64,000 bases of DNA. Source: an uncultured Bryobacteraceae bacterium. Its GTDB lineage: Bacteria; Acidobacteriota; Terriglobia; Bryobacterales; Bryobacteraceae. The stretch is taken from NCBI GenBank assembly GCA_937924525.1, contig CALDSU010000004.1, positions 358,399 through 422,398 on the forward strand, written 5' to 3'. The notes under the pieces are model-generated. The model searched no databases, was not told where the DNA came from, and saw only the letters and a program-made list of their open reading frames with translations. Shown piece by piece: positions 43,389-53,900 of this stretch (positions are counted from its first letter, which is position 1; the number at the start of each line of letters is the position of its first letter). The translations under genes were made by a program, and so were the position numbers.

Positions 43389-45827
43389 ATGGTAGGATTG
43401 CAGAAAGAACCTCACCCGGATACCATGGACCTCCTCCAAGGGCTGAACCCGCCCCAGCGCGAAGCGGTAACGCATGTCGATGGGCCGCTGCTGATTCTGG
43501 CGGGGGCGGGCAGCGGAAAAACCCGGGTCATTACCCACCGCATCGCGTATCTGATCCGGCATCACCAAGTGCCCCCTTCCGCGGTGCTGGCGGTGACCTT
43601 CACCAACAAGGCCGCCCGCGAGATGAAGGATCGGGTGCGGGCGCTGGTGGAAGGAGTCGTGGTTCCGTCTCAGCTCCGGCTGTCTACTTTTCACGCGTTT
43701 TGCGTACGCCTGCTGCGCCAGGACGGCGATCCGCTGGCGGAGATCCGCCCGGGCTTCAACCGCAGATTCACCATCTACGACGAAGATGACCAGCTTTCCG
43801 CCTTGCGCGCCGCCTACCGCCGCCTGGGAGTGGACGAGAAGTTTATGAAGCACCGGGCGGTGCTGTCGCTGATCAGCGGCGCCAAGAACCGCAAGCAGTC
43901 GCCGGAGGAAATGCACCAGAGCGCCAAAGACCCCCGCATGGCGCGAGTAGCGGTGCTTTACGAGGAGTACGAGAAGACGCTGCGCAACGCCAATGCGCTC
44001 GATTTCGACGACCTGCTGCTGGAAGCGGTCCGCCTACTCCACCATGACGAGGGAACCCGGCAAATGTACAACCGCCGGATCTCGTACCTGATGATCGACG
44101 AGTATCAGGACACCAACCGCAGCCAGTACGAGTTGATGCGCCTGTTGAGCCAGGGGCACGATAACGTGTGTGTGGTCGGCGACGAGGACCAGTCCATTTA
44201 CAGTTGGCGCGGGGCGGACATTCGGAACATCCTCGATTTCGAGCACGATTACCGCAACGCGGCGGTGATCCGCCTCGAGCAGAACTACCGTTCGACGCGG
44301 AATATCCTGGCGGCGGCGGGCGCCGTGGTGGCCCACAACACCGCGCGGAAGGGCAAGACGCTGTGGACCGCCGCCGAGGAAGGGGAGCGGATCACGCTCT
44401 ACGCGGCCTTCGATGCCGAAAACGAGGCCCTGTTCATCGCCGACACCATTGCGAACACCGTGCGGCAGCAACCCGGCCAGCACGTGGCGGTGCTCTACCG
44501 CACGAACTCGCAGTCCCGGCAGATTGAGGAAGCGCTGCGGCGCTATAACCTGCGCTACACCGTGGTGGGTGGCTTCAGCTTCTATCAGCGATCCGAAATC
44601 AAGGATATGCTGGCGTACCTGAAGGTGGCCTTGTCGCCGGCCGATTCGATCAGCCTGCTGCGGATCATCAACACGCCGGCCCGCGGACTGGGCAAGAGCA
44701 CGGTCGAGCAGATTGAGCAGTACGCGTTGGCGAATGGCCTGTCGGTGTGGTCCGCGATCGAGCGGCTGGTGGAGCAGCAGCACTTTGCGGCGCGCGCGCA
44801 CGCTTCCCTGGTCGCATTCCGGCAGCTCATCAGCGACCTGTCCGCGATGGCCGCCACGCGTCCGCCGCACGAGGTGCTGGGCTACCTGCTGGAGCGGACC
44901 GGGTACCGGCGCACGCTGGAGCAGGAGGGAACCGAGGAAGCGCTCGGGCGCATCGACAATCTGGACGAACTGCTGAACGCCGCCCTGGAGGCGGCCGAGC
45001 GGGGCGAAACGTTGGCGGACTTCCTCGATCACGCCGCGCTGGCCGCCGACGCGGATCAGGTGGATGAACGGTCGCAGATCAATTTGCTGACCTTGCACAA
45101 CGCCAAGGGGCTCGAGTTTCCGGTGGTGTTCCTCGCGGGGATGGAGGAGGGATTGTTCCCGCACGTGCGCTCGCTCGATTCGGCGGCGATGCTCGAGGAA
45201 GAACGGCGCCTGTGCTATGTGGGCATGACGCGGGCGGAAAAGCGGCTTTACCTGAGTTGGGCGCGCTACCGGCGGAGGTTTGGGGGCGGAGACCAGGAAC
45301 GCTCGCTGCCCTCGCGCTTTATCGAGGAAATCCCCCCGCACCTGCTGGTCCGCGTCAACGCCGGTGAACCCCAAGCCGAAGCGGTGGATTTGACCAGCGA
45401 ACGCCACGCCGTGCGCGAGAGCGTCAAGCGGAATCTGTTCACCGGTAAGACCTATAATTCAGTAGAGAACATCGCGCACTTCTTCGCGGAGCGGGGAATG
45501 GCGCTGGGGGGCAAGCGGCCGGCGGCGTCCACGAATGTAACCGCACCCTCCCTGGAGTCCTCTGCCGGCGTCGCGCGGCATCCACCGGCGGGCGTCAAGC
45601 CGACGGCGCCCCCCCCGCCGCCTGCGACGCCGGCGCGCGTGGGTCCGGCAGCATCCCGGAAAACCGTCGGGCAGCGCCCCGGTGCGGTGGTTGACCATCC
45701 CAAGTACGGCCGGGGCACCATCGTTCGGCGCGAAGGACAGGGGGAGGACGCCAAACTGACCGTGAGTTTCCCCGGGTACGGTCTCAAAAAATTGATCGCG
45801 AAATACGCAGGATTGAAGAACGAATGA
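43389..45827 (+). CDS. pcrA: UvrD/PcrA-type ATP-dependent DNA helicase
   Basis: 812 aa superfamily 1 helicase. Motifs in order: Q-like LNPPQREAV, Walker A AGAGSGKTR, AVTFTNKAAREM (Ia), DEYQDTNRSQ (II), VVGDEDQSIYSWRGAD (III), QNYRST (IV), LTLHNAKGLEFPVVFLAG (V) and YVGMTRAEKRLYL (VI). The C-terminus has the linker and Tudor-like domain of PcrA (VVDHPKYGRGTIVRREG), which binds RNA polymerase in known cases. It acts in repair and in clearing protein roadblocks. An internal ATG at 43425 would remove 12 residues, but the first ATG has the better Shine-Dalgarno region (GGAAGCGAAGAG). Confidence 0.95.
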   Translation: MVGLQKEPHPDTMDLLQGLNPPQREAVTHVDGPLLILAGAGSGKTRVITHRIAYLIRHHQVPPSAVLAVTFTNKAAREMKDRVRALVEGVVVPSQLRLSTFHAFCVRLLRQDGDPLAEIRPGFNRRFTIYDEDDQLSALRAAYRRLGVDEKFMKHRAVLSLISGAKNRKQSPEEMHQSAKDPRMARVAVLYEEYEKTLRNANALDFDDLLLEAVRLLHHDEGTRQMYNRRISYLMIDEYQDTNRSQYELMRLLSQGHDNVCVVGDEDQSIYSWRGADIRNILDFEHDYRNAAVIRLEQNYRSTRNILAAAGAVVAHNTARKGKTLWTAAEEGERITLYAAFDAENEALFIADTIANTVRQQPGQHVAVLYRTNSQSRQIEEALRRYNLRYTVVGGFSFYQRSEIKDMLAYLKVALSPADSISLLRIINTPARGLGKSTVEQIEQYALANGLSVWSAIERLVEQQHFAARAHASLVAFRQLISDLSAMAATRPPHEVLGYLLERTGYRRTLEQEGTEEALGRIDNLDELLNAALEAAERGETLADFLDHAALAADADQVDERSQINLLTLHNAKGLEFPVVFLAGMEEGLFPHVRSLDSAAMLEEERRLCYVGMTRAEKRLYLSWARYRRRFGGGDQERSLPSRFIEEIPPHLLVRVNAGEPQAEAVDLTSERHAVRESVKRNLFTGKTYNSVENIAHFFAERGMALGGKRPAASTNVTAPSLESSAGVARHPPAGVKPTAPPPPPATPARVGPAASRKTVGQRPGAVVDHPKYGRGTIVRREGQGEDAKLTVSFPGYGLKKLIAKYAGLKNE

Positions 45828-45982
45828 ACACCAAGCACATCACGGATCGGGAAGAGCGCAAGGAGGCCAAGCGCGCGGCGCGGAAAAAAGCGGCCCCCAA
45901 GGCCAAACGCGCTTCCGGAGTCGCGCGCGGCTCGATGAAGAAGAAAGTCAAGAAGATGGCCAAAGGCCAGCGGAAGCGCTAG
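45824..45982 (+). CDS. Small Lys/Arg-rich protein overlapping the helicase gene, 52 aa
   Basis: The ATG overlaps the helicase stop (ATGA), so translation is probably coupled. The 52-residue product is strongly basic: MNTKHITDREERKEAKRAAR, then KKAAPKAKRASGVARGSMKK and KVKKMAKGQRKR. It looks like a histone H1-like or ribosome/nucleic-acid-associated tail protein. Coupling to a helicase suggests a nucleic-acid role, but this is only context. Confidence 0.6.
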   Translation: MNTKHITDREERKEAKRAARKKAAPKAKRASGVARGSMKKKVKKMAKGQRKR

Positions 45983-46291
45983 GCTGGCAACCGAGATCTG
46001 AGGTCAAATCAATAAGGAGCCGCGACCGGCCAGGAGCGGGCTTGATCCTAACCCTTAGGGCTGCAGGCCGCAGTGGGGCGAGTCTCCGACTTCTCCTTCG
46101 AGTTTCTGGATTCCGCTCCCTGTTGTAAGCCGGAGGCGCCGGTGGGAAACCGGCGCCACGTGGTTCGCCTGATCCCCAACCCCCAGGGGTGATTTTTAGG
46201 GAGCGGGCAATCTGGCGCATGGGACATGGGCTGCGATCAAAGCCGCCCGGATGGACGCGGCGCGCTGCTACGATAGCGGCACCGCAGCCTG
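45983..46291. other. Non-coding gap with a hairpin at 46135-46157
   Basis: 309 bp between the small basic protein and the permease gene with no coding frame of good character. It contains a perfect 9-bp stem GGCGCCGGT / ACCGGCGCC with a 5-base loop (46135-46157). No T-run follows, so it is not a standard terminator; it may be a REP-like element or a structure in the leader or tail of a message. Confidence 0.5.
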
Positions 46292-47791
46292 ATGTCTTAC
46301 CTCCGCACCAAGAGCATCGACAAGCTGATCGCCGCCGCCGAGATTCCCGAAGCGCGGCTGGCCAGGACGTTGGGTCCGTGGAGCCTGATCGCGCTGGGAA
46401 TCGGCGCGGTGATCGGCTCGGGCATCTTCATCCTCACCGGCACGGCCGCGGCGGGGGAGACCCTCAGTTACCACTCGGTTCTCCACGCGCCCGTGATGGA
46501 CCTGCTCCGGCACGGCGGCGCCGCGGTGTCTACCATCGGCCGGCCCGGAGCGGGACCCGGGATCTCGCTCTCTTTTCTCCTCACGGCGATCGTATGCGGT
46601 TTCGCGGCGCTCTGCTATGCCGAACTGGCTTCGATGATCCCCGTGGCGGGCAGCGCGTACACGTACGCCTATGCCACGCTGGGAGAACTGATCGCCTGGA
46701 TCATCGGCTGGGATCTGATTCTTGAATACGCCGTGTCGAATATGGCGGTGGCGGTGGGTTTCGCCGCCCACGTGAATGACGTGCTCGACAGTCTCTTCGG
46801 GGTGCGCTTGCCCGAGAAACTCTCCGGGCCGGTATTCGCCAACGGCGCGCTCACCGGGAACTGGTTCAACGTCCCGGCGCTCCTGGTCCTGCTGGCGTTG
46901 ACCTATCTGCTGGTCACCGGCATCCGGGAGAGCGCGCGGGCTAACAACCTGATGGTGATCGTCAAGGTGGCGGCGATTCTGGTTTTTATCTTCGGCGCGG
47001 CCCGGGCGGTGAATCCGGCCAACTGGTCACCGTTTCTGCCGAATGGTTTCTCCGGGCTGCTGACCGGGTCGGCCATCGTGTTCTTCACCTTCATCGGCTT
47101 CGACTCGGTGTCCACCGCCGCCGAGGAGTGCCGCCGCCCGCAGCGGGACTTGCCCATCGGCATCCTGGCGACGCTGTTCATTTGCGCGGCGCTGTATGTT
47201 TCCGTGGCGCTGGTGCTGACCGGCGTCGCCGATTACCGGACGCTCGATAACGCCGCTCCCGTGGTGAACGCGCTGAAAGAGCTGGGCTTCGACAATATTC
47301 GCCGCTGGGTGGGCGTGGGCGCGCTCATGGGGATGGTTTCCTCCCTGCTGGTGTTTCAGTACGGGCAAGCGCGGGTCTGGTTCGCGATGTCGCGCGACGG
47401 CCTGTTGCCGTCGGTGTTCTCCCGGGTGCACCGCACGCACCGGACGCCGCATGTGAGCACCTGGATCGCCGGCCTGTTTGTCGGGATTCCCGCAGGGGTT
47501 TGGGATATCGGCACCTTCGCGGACCTGGCCAACATCGGCACGCTGTTCGCGTTTGTGGTCGTGGCCGCCGGGGTGCTGGTGCTGCGCCGGACCCAGCCGG
47601 AACGTCCGCGCGCGTTTCGGGTACCTTGGTCGCCGGTCCTGCCGTGCCTGTCCATCGCCGCCTGCCTGCTGCTGATGCTGGGTTTACCGCTGGAAACCTG
47701 GGTGCGGTTCGTCGCGTGGCTGGCCGTGGGGCTCGGCATCTACTTCGCCTTCGGCCGGCGGCACAGCAAACTGGGACGCGAAGGCGACTAA
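46292..47791 (+). CDS. APC-family amino-acid permease (cationic amino-acid transporter type)
   Basis: 499 aa, about 12 membrane segments. The first helix has LGPWSLIALGIGAVIGSGIF, whose G-x-I-G-S/T-G motif binds the amino-acid backbone in this family; GFDSVSTAAEECRRPQRDLP is the next conserved stretch. It is of the CAT branch of APC transporters. The loop after the first helix (about 52-88) is longer than usual. The substrate cannot be read from sequence. Followed by tRNA-Asp 78 bp later. Confidence 0.9.
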   Translation: MSYLRTKSIDKLIAAAEIPEARLARTLGPWSLIALGIGAVIGSGIFILTGTAAAGETLSYHSVLHAPVMDLLRHGGAAVSTIGRPGAGPGISLSFLLTAIVCGFAALCYAELASMIPVAGSAYTYAYATLGELIAWIIGWDLILEYAVSNMAVAVGFAAHVNDVLDSLFGVRLPEKLSGPVFANGALTGNWFNVPALLVLLALTYLLVTGIRESARANNLMVIVKVAAILVFIFGAARAVNPANWSPFLPNGFSGLLTGSAIVFFTFIGFDSVSTAAEECRRPQRDLPIGILATLFICAALYVSVALVLTGVADYRTLDNAAPVVNALKELGFDNIRRWVGVGALMGMVSSLLVFQYGQARVWFAMSRDGLLPSVFSRVHRTHRTPHVSTWIAGLFVGIPAGVWDIGTFADLANIGTLFAFVVVAAGVLVLRRTQPERPRAFRVPWSPVLPCLSIAACLLLMLGLPLETWVRFVAWLAVGLGIYFAFGRRHSKLGREGD

Positions 47792-47869
47792 CGAACGGCC
47801 TTTTCCTGACGCAGCGCTTGCCAGCACGCCGCTAGCCGCGCTATCCTAAACTTTGCGCCGTGACATTGC

Positions 47870-47946
<77 letters not shown>

Positions 47947-48032
47947 CTTTGCCCGAATTCCTTCCTTACGCTACGGACGCCTTAGCCCCTCGCGGCATTG
48001 CGGCGGCTGCGGTTGATACAATCAGCTACCGG

Positions 48033-50051
48033 ATGTTTGCTCTTCTGGGCCTCGCTTTCGCCGCGCTTCCCCTGGCGGCGCAAACCGTCACCCTCGTCGA
48101 TGTGCAGCGGGTTCCCGCGCTGGGCGATTACCGTTCCGCTTTACGCTCGGTAGCGATTTTCCCGTCCGCGCCGGAAGAGCGCTGCGGCTTGTTGATCGCC
48201 GGGGCGGGAATGGGCGGCATCGCCGCGGCGCTGAGCGGCGCGCGGCGCGGGCTCGACGTCTGTCTGCTGGAAGAAACGGATTGGGTGGGCGGCCAGGCGA
48301 CCGCCGGCGGCGTCCCGGCGCTGGACGAGAACAAATTCATCGAGATCGCCGGCGGCACGCGGTCGTATTACGATTTCCGCGAGCGCATCCGGCGGCATTA
48401 TCGGGAGAACAGAGCGCTCAAGCCGGAGTTCGCGGCTTTCCGCGCGTTCAACCCCGGCGCCTGTTACGTTTCGGCGCTGTGCTTTGAACCGGCCGCCGGC
48501 GTATCCGCGCTCGAGGCCATGCTGCGTGAGCAGCCTCGCGTGCGGACGTTTCTTCGCACCCAGGTGATGCGGGTCGGCATTGAGGGCGCGGACATCGCGT
48601 CGGTGTGGGCTTACCAGTGGCAGCAGCAGCGGGTGTTGCGCTTCCGCCCGCGCTTCGTGCTGGACGCCACGGAAATGGGCGACCTGTTGCCTCTGGCCGG
48701 GGTTCCTTACGTCGTGGGCTCGGAAGCCAAGGCCGAAACCGGCGAGCCCCATGCGGCGCCGGAGCCGAATCCCGCCTGCGTCCAGAGTTTTACCTACCCG
48801 TTCATCGTCGAGCACCGGCCAGGGGAGCGGCATGCCATTCCGAAACCGCCCGATTACGAAAAATGGCGCGACACGCAGCCGTTCTCCTTCCAGCTGAACT
48901 ACGCCCCCGAGTACGGTTGGCGAGGCGCGTTCACCTACTCGATGTTCGGCGACGATCCGCCTATCCCGAACAATATGTCGCCGCGCCCCTTTTTCGCGTG
49001 GCGGCGCTTGCTGGCGGCGCGCCACTTCGCGCAGGGGGCGCCTCACGACGTGGCGTTGATCAACTGGCCTCGCCAGGACTATCACAGCGAATCGTTGCTG
49101 GATCGCACCCCGGAAGATGCCGCCCGCGTTCTTCAGCAGGCCAAACAGGTTTCGCTGGCGTTTCTGTACTGGCTGCAACACGACGTTCCGCGGGACGGAG
49201 GGCAGGGAACGGGCTACCCTGAGCTGAGGATGCGGCCCGACCTCATGGACACGGCGGACGGGTTCTCCAAATACCCCTACATTCGCGAGTCCCGCCGCAT
49301 CCGCGCCCGCGGACGGGTGGTGGAACAGGACATTGTCGCGGAGTATCAGACCGGTCCGCGCGCGCGGCATTTCGCCGATGCGGTAGGAGTGGGTTTCTAC
49401 ATGGTGGATATTCATCCCTGCGGCGCCCACGAGCGTGGCCGCATGATGATGCCGAAGCCGTTTCAGATCCCGATGTCCGTTTTGCAGCCGGCCGGAGGCC
49501 CGCGCAACTTTTTGCCCGCGGCCAAGAACATCGGGGTCACCCACCTGACCAATGGCGCGTTTCGGTTGCATCCGGTGGAGTGGAACGTGGGTGAAGTCGC
49601 GGCTACCATCGCGGCGCTGCACCTGGCGGGCGGCGCATCCCCTTCGCCGGAGCAGGTCCAGTGGGAGCTGGTACAGGCGGGCGTGCCGGTGTTCTGGTTC
49701 GACGACCTGTCGCCCGCGCATCCCGCGTTCGCCGCGGTGCAATGGGCGGCGATGCGCGGCTGGTATCCGGTGGACGCCCAGGGCTTGCATGCCTCGCCGG
49801 AAGCCCCCATCACGCGCAAAGAGGCCGCGCGGGCGCTGTCCGCCTTCTTCGGCGTCGGGGCGGAGGACCCGGTCCAGCTGGCTGTCCACCGGGGCTGGAT
49901 GGCGGTGGACCACCGCAACTGGTTCCACCCGGATCTCCCGCTGCAATGGCCGGATATCCGCGCGCCTCTGCCGGAGTTCGCCACCGCGAACCAACCCGGC
50001 CCCGTCACCCGCGGCGAGTTCGCCCGCCGTCTGGCCGCGCGCGGTCGGTGA
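48033..50051 (+). CDS. Secreted FAD-dependent oxidoreductase with SLH-like C-terminus
   Basis: 672 aa from the ATG that opens a signal peptide (MFALLGLAFAALPLAAQ). The frame is open 84 bp upstream to the end of the tRNA. The dinucleotide-binding site LLIAGAGMGGIAAALSGARR and EETDWVGGQATAGG are the FAD_oxidored (PF12831-like) pattern. The last 110 residues contain two S-layer-homology-like units (HPAFAAVQWAAMRGWYP, ITRKEAARALSAFFG; LAVHRGWMAVDHRNWFHP, VTRGEFARRLAA). The substrate is unknown; some relatives act on sugars or amines. A TACAAT (48017-48022) lies 10 bp before the start. The 3' end overlaps the GntR gene by 47 bp. Confidence 0.82.
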   Translation: MFALLGLAFAALPLAAQTVTLVDVQRVPALGDYRSALRSVAIFPSAPEERCGLLIAGAGMGGIAAALSGARRGLDVCLLEETDWVGGQATAGGVPALDENKFIEIAGGTRSYYDFRERIRRHYRENRALKPEFAAFRAFNPGACYVSALCFEPAAGVSALEAMLREQPRVRTFLRTQVMRVGIEGADIASVWAYQWQQQRVLRFRPRFVLDATEMGDLLPLAGVPYVVGSEAKAETGEPHAAPEPNPACVQSFTYPFIVEHRPGERHAIPKPPDYEKWRDTQPFSFQLNYAPEYGWRGAFTYSMFGDDPPIPNNMSPRPFFAWRRLLAARHFAQGAPHDVALINWPRQDYHSESLLDRTPEDAARVLQQAKQVSLAFLYWLQHDVPRDGGQGTGYPELRMRPDLMDTADGFSKYPYIRESRRIRARGRVVEQDIVAEYQTGPRARHFADAVGVGFYMVDIHPCGAHERGRMMMPKPFQIPMSVLQPAGGPRNFLPAAKNIGVTHLTNGAFRLHPVEWNVGEVAATIAALHLAGGASPSPEQVQWELVQAGVPVFWFDDLSPAHPAFAAVQWAAMRGWYPVDAQGLHASPEAPITRKEAARALSAFFGVGAEDPVQLAVHRGWMAVDHRNWFHPDLPLQWPDIRAPLPEFATANQPGPVTRGEFARRLAARGR

Positions 50052-50838
50052 CGTTCGAGCCCGACGGCATCCGGGCAGCAGCCTTGACGATCCGCGGGGC
50101 GACGGCATCCACCCCGTTCAGCGCGGCCGTGTGCAGCGAAGCCTTGGCGTCGGCCAGGTGCCGCACCATCGCCGCGCGCGCCGCCCGCGGGTCCCGCCGG
50201 TCGATCGCCTGAAAAATCAGGCGGTGCGCCTCCAACGTCGCCTCCTGCTTCATCAGGCGGGCCGAGTGCTTCATGCTTTGCAGCACGGCCCGCTGGATGA
50301 CGGTGAAGATGAGGAGACACAGACCGTTGCCCGCGGCGCGAAAGATGGCTTCGTGAAACGCCAAGTCCGCGTCGATGCGTTGCTCGGTGGTCCGGCTCCG
50401 CTCCAGGGCGTCCACGGCGCTGAGCAGTTCCACCAGGTTGGCGGTCGAGGCTTTGACGGCGGCGGCCGCCGCCAGTTCCGGTTCCACAAACAGTCGCAGG
50501 TCAAAGAGTTCGTCGTTCGAAACGCCGCTCATCAACAGAAGGAAATCCATCGGTTCGCGCAAGATCTGACGTGCGTCCGCGCAAAGGTAGGTGCCGTCCC
50601 CCACCCGCTGCGACAACACTCCCATCACCTGAAGCACCTTCAAGGCTTGCCGCAGAGAACCGCGGTTCACTTTCAACTGGTCCGCCAATTCGCGTTCCGG
50701 GGGAAGCCGGTGGCCCGGCTGAATCTCTCCCTGGCGAATCAAGTCTTTGAAATGGGCAATGAGCCGGCCGGTCACGTGTTCCCGCGCGGCTTGGCTCCTG
50801 CCGGAAACAGAAGGCATCTCTTTTTCATTGTCAGGCAT
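50005..50838 (-). CDS. GntR-family (FadR subgroup) transcriptional regulator
   Basis: 277 aa. The winged helix-turn-helix at about 25-90 has LPPERELADQLKVNRGSLRQ and VGDGTYL. The C-terminal FCD effector domain shows an aspartate-histidine set (ADLAFHEAIF, then EAHRLIFQAI and MVRHLADA) which binds a metal and a sugar acid or other acid in known members. It faces the receptor-sugar operon across an 85-bp gap that holds a palindrome and promoter, so it probably represses that operon and perhaps itself. Confidence 0.88.
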   Translation of the reverse strand: MPDNEKEMPSVSGRSQAAREHVTGRLIAHFKDLIRQGEIQPGHRLPPERELADQLKVNRGSLRQALKVLQVMGVLSQRVGDGTYLCADARQILREPMDFLLLMSGVSNDELFDLRLFVEPELAAAAAVKASTANLVELLSAVDALERSRTTEQRIDADLAFHEAIFRAAGNGLCLLIFTVIQRAVLQSMKHSARLMKQEATLEAHRLIFQAIDRRDPRAARAAMVRHLADAKASLHTAALNGVDAVAPRIVKAAARMPSGSNVTDRARPDGGRTRRG

Positions 50839-50849
50839 TCACTTTTCCA

Positions 50850-50879
50850 TTGACGGAAGCGCTCCGTCCGGAGTATAAA
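50850..50879 (+). promoter_or_regulatory. Sigma-70-type promoter of the receptor-sugar operon
   Basis: TTGACG (50850-50855) and TATAAA (50874-50879) stand 18 bp apart, each matching five of six consensus bases. This would start transcription near 50886, at the edge of the palindrome that follows. Confidence 0.65.
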
Positions 50880-50888
50880 ATGGTTGAG

Positions 50889-50904
50889 CCAATCGTACAA
50901 TTGG
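50889..50904 (+). promoter_or_regulatory. Near-palindromic operator, probable GntR site
   Basis: CCAATCGTACAATTGG is a 16-bp near-perfect inverted repeat centred on GTAC; 14 of 16 bases match on inversion. The core T-x-GTAC-x-A type agrees with FadR-subgroup sites (TnGTnnnACnA). A TGGTTGA repeat flanks it on both sides. It lies just after the -10 box, where bound repressor would block initiation. Confidence 0.6.
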
Positions 50905-50923
50905 TTGAAGCAAGGGAGTTCCC

Positions 50924-53900
50924 ATGTTGCGACTTCTCTTCCGTGTGATTTTGATGCTGGGGGCGATCTCCGCAGCTCGCGCGCAAGGTACGGGGTCTTT
51001 GTCGGGTACGGTCTCCGATCCCAGCGGCGCGGCTGTGGCGGGCGCCGCGGTTCGGGTCACCAACGTGCTGACCGGCGCCGCGCGCCAAGTGGCGACGAAC
51101 GAGACAGGCTTCTACCTGGTGACAGCTCTGCCCCCAGGCGCCTACCGGGTGGAGGTGGAGGCGGCGGGTTTTCAGCGGTTTGTGCAGACCGGCATCCAAC
51201 TCCAGGTGGACGAACGGTTGCGCGTGGACGCGGTGTTGAAGGTCGGCGCGGTCAGCGAAGTCGTGGAGGTGACCGCGCAGGGCGTCGCGGTGAACACGCA
51301 GGACGCCGTGCTGCGCAACGTGGTCGACCAGAAGCGCCTGGTGGACCTGCCACTGAACGGCCGCAATGCGCTCCAACTGGCGACGCTCACCCCGGGCGTG
51401 CTGCCGATCCGGGCCGACGTGGGCGGGTCATTTCAGCCGGCAGACCAGGTGTTCGTCTCGGTCAGCGGCAGTCGCAGCAACGGGATCAATTACGTCATGG
51501 ACGGCGGCGACAACATGGACACCTACCGCAGCGTCGCCAACGCGTTCCCGAACCCGGACCTGTTGCAGGAATTCAGCGTGCAGACCAATAGCTACTCGGC
51601 GGAATTCGGCGGCCGGGCCGGCGGAGTGTTGAACGTCGTGACGCGCTCGGGCACCAACGACTATCACGGCACCGCTTTCGAGTTCCTGCGCAACTATGAA
51701 CTCAACGCGCGCAACTTCTTTGCGGCGACGCGTGACGGCTTGAAGCGCAACCAGTTCGGGGCCACGTTCGGCGGGCCGCTGCTCATACCGAAGATCTACA
51801 ACGGCCGCAACAAGACTTTCTTCTTCGGCGGATTTCAGAAGACCATGGTCAGGTCGATCCCCAACACCCTCACCACCCGGGTGTTGACCGCCGGGCAGCG
51901 CCAGGGAGATTACAACGGGGTACGGGACGGGCGCGGGAATCCGATCGTGATTCGCGACCCGGACGCCAATCAGCAACCGTTCCCGGGCAATCGGATTCCG
52001 TCGGCGCGTCTCGATCCGGTGTTCCAGAGATTCCTGGAACGCGGCGTGCCCGTGACCAACGACCCGACCGGGCTGCTGCTGTACGCGCGCTCGAGTCCCT
52101 CAGACAACACCGAGTGGAGCCTGCGCGCCGATCATCATTTCAACGAGCGCCACCGCATCTTCGGACGCATCTTCCGCGAGGACAACACCAATCCGAACGT
52201 GGGCACGCCGGGCAACATCATCAGCTTCAACAACTCGCTCGTCCAGTTGGCCACCAATGCCGCGGTCAATTACACGCGCGTCTTCCGGCCTACGCTGCTC
52301 GGCGAGTTCGGGATTACGTTCAATCGCTCGTTCGGCGTCCGGGCGCAGGTGGCGCCGTTCACCTGGCCGGAACTCGGCGCGCGGCTGACGCCGGCGGCGG
52401 CGTCGAGCGACTTCATTCTCAACAGCGTGCCGGGCTATTTCGCCATCAACCTGTTCGGCGACACCACGCTGGTCCGCAACAACTTTCAGTACAAGGGAGC
52501 CTTCACCTGGATCCGCAGCCGCCACACTCTGAAGTTCGGCTACGACTTCATCCGGCGTCAGTTCAACCTGCCGCACGTGAATCTGAGCGGGAATGGCGCG
52601 TTCGCGTTTGGTCAGGTAACCGGCGACGGCGCGGCCGACGCCCTGCTGGGCCGGCCCTCGAGTTTCAGCCAGGCTGACGGGTTCCGGGTCGCGGTCCGCC
52701 AGACCGACTGGGTGGGTTTTCTCCAGGACGATTGGAAGGTGGCCCGGCGGGTCACGCTCAACTTCGGTCTGCGTTATGAGCCCTTCCGGCCCTGGGAGGA
52801 TCAGTGGCTGGACATTCCGCAGGCCGCCTATTTCGTCCCCGGCCAGAAATCGAGCGTCTTCCTGGACGCGCCGGTGGGCATGATCTTCTACGGCGACCCC
52901 GGCGTGCAGCGCCAACTGGCGCCCCAGCGCAACTTCCGTCTGGCGCCACGCGCGGGCGCCGCCATCGATCCGTTGGGCGACGGCAAAACCAGCGTGCGGA
53001 TCGGCTACGGCATCTTCTACGACACGCTGCTGCCCACCGAGCAGGTGCAGCAGCCGGCCAACCTGCCGATGTTCGCCACGGCGATTACGATTCCGTTCCC
53101 GGCCAGCACCGGCGACCCGTACCTGGGCCGGCAGAGTCCTTTTCCAGGACCCTATCCGAAGCCCCCGAACTACATCATTCCCCGGCCCCTGGGTTGGAAC
53201 GCTATGGCATTGGACTTCAACAATCCATACACGCAGCAGTGGAACGTCACGATCGAGCGGCAGGTATTCGGGCAGGCCAATGTCCTCCGCGCCACGTATC
53301 AAGGATCGAAAGGCACGCGCTTGCCTTTGGTATACCGGGAGAACGTGGCCATCTATATTCCAGGCCAATCCACCAGGCAGAACTTCAACCAGCGACGGCC
53401 GTTCTGGCCCGATTTCGGCGATATCCGCATGCTGACCAGCGTGGCGAATTCGACGTACCACGCCGCGATCGTGAATTTCGAAAGGCGCTTCAGCCGGGAC
53501 TGGACGGTGAACGTTTCGTACACCTTCTCGCGGGCCATTGACTCGGCGGCCAACGCCGCTACCTCCAATGCGGCGGTGATCAACAACCCTTACCACTGGA
53601 ACAGCGACCGGGGGCTGTCCGACACGGATCGCACCCACAGCTTCATCTTGTCCTACCTGTGGGATTTGCCCAGCCTCCGCCAGTCCCACCCCCTGGTGCG
53701 CGCGGTCTTCGGCGGTTGGCAGAACAACGGCATCGTCACCGCCTACTCCGGATTGACCTTCAGCGCGGTGAGCGGCATTGATCAATCCCTGACTGCGAAT
53801 GGCGCCGACCGTCCGGATGTGGTGGGCGACTGGCGTCTGCCGGACAACCGGCCGAAAGCCGAGCGCATCGCACGATGGTTCAATCCTGCCGCCTTCGTGC

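Noticed and set aside
46135..46157. Rho-independent terminator
   Set aside because: The hairpin is strong but no T-run follows on either strand.
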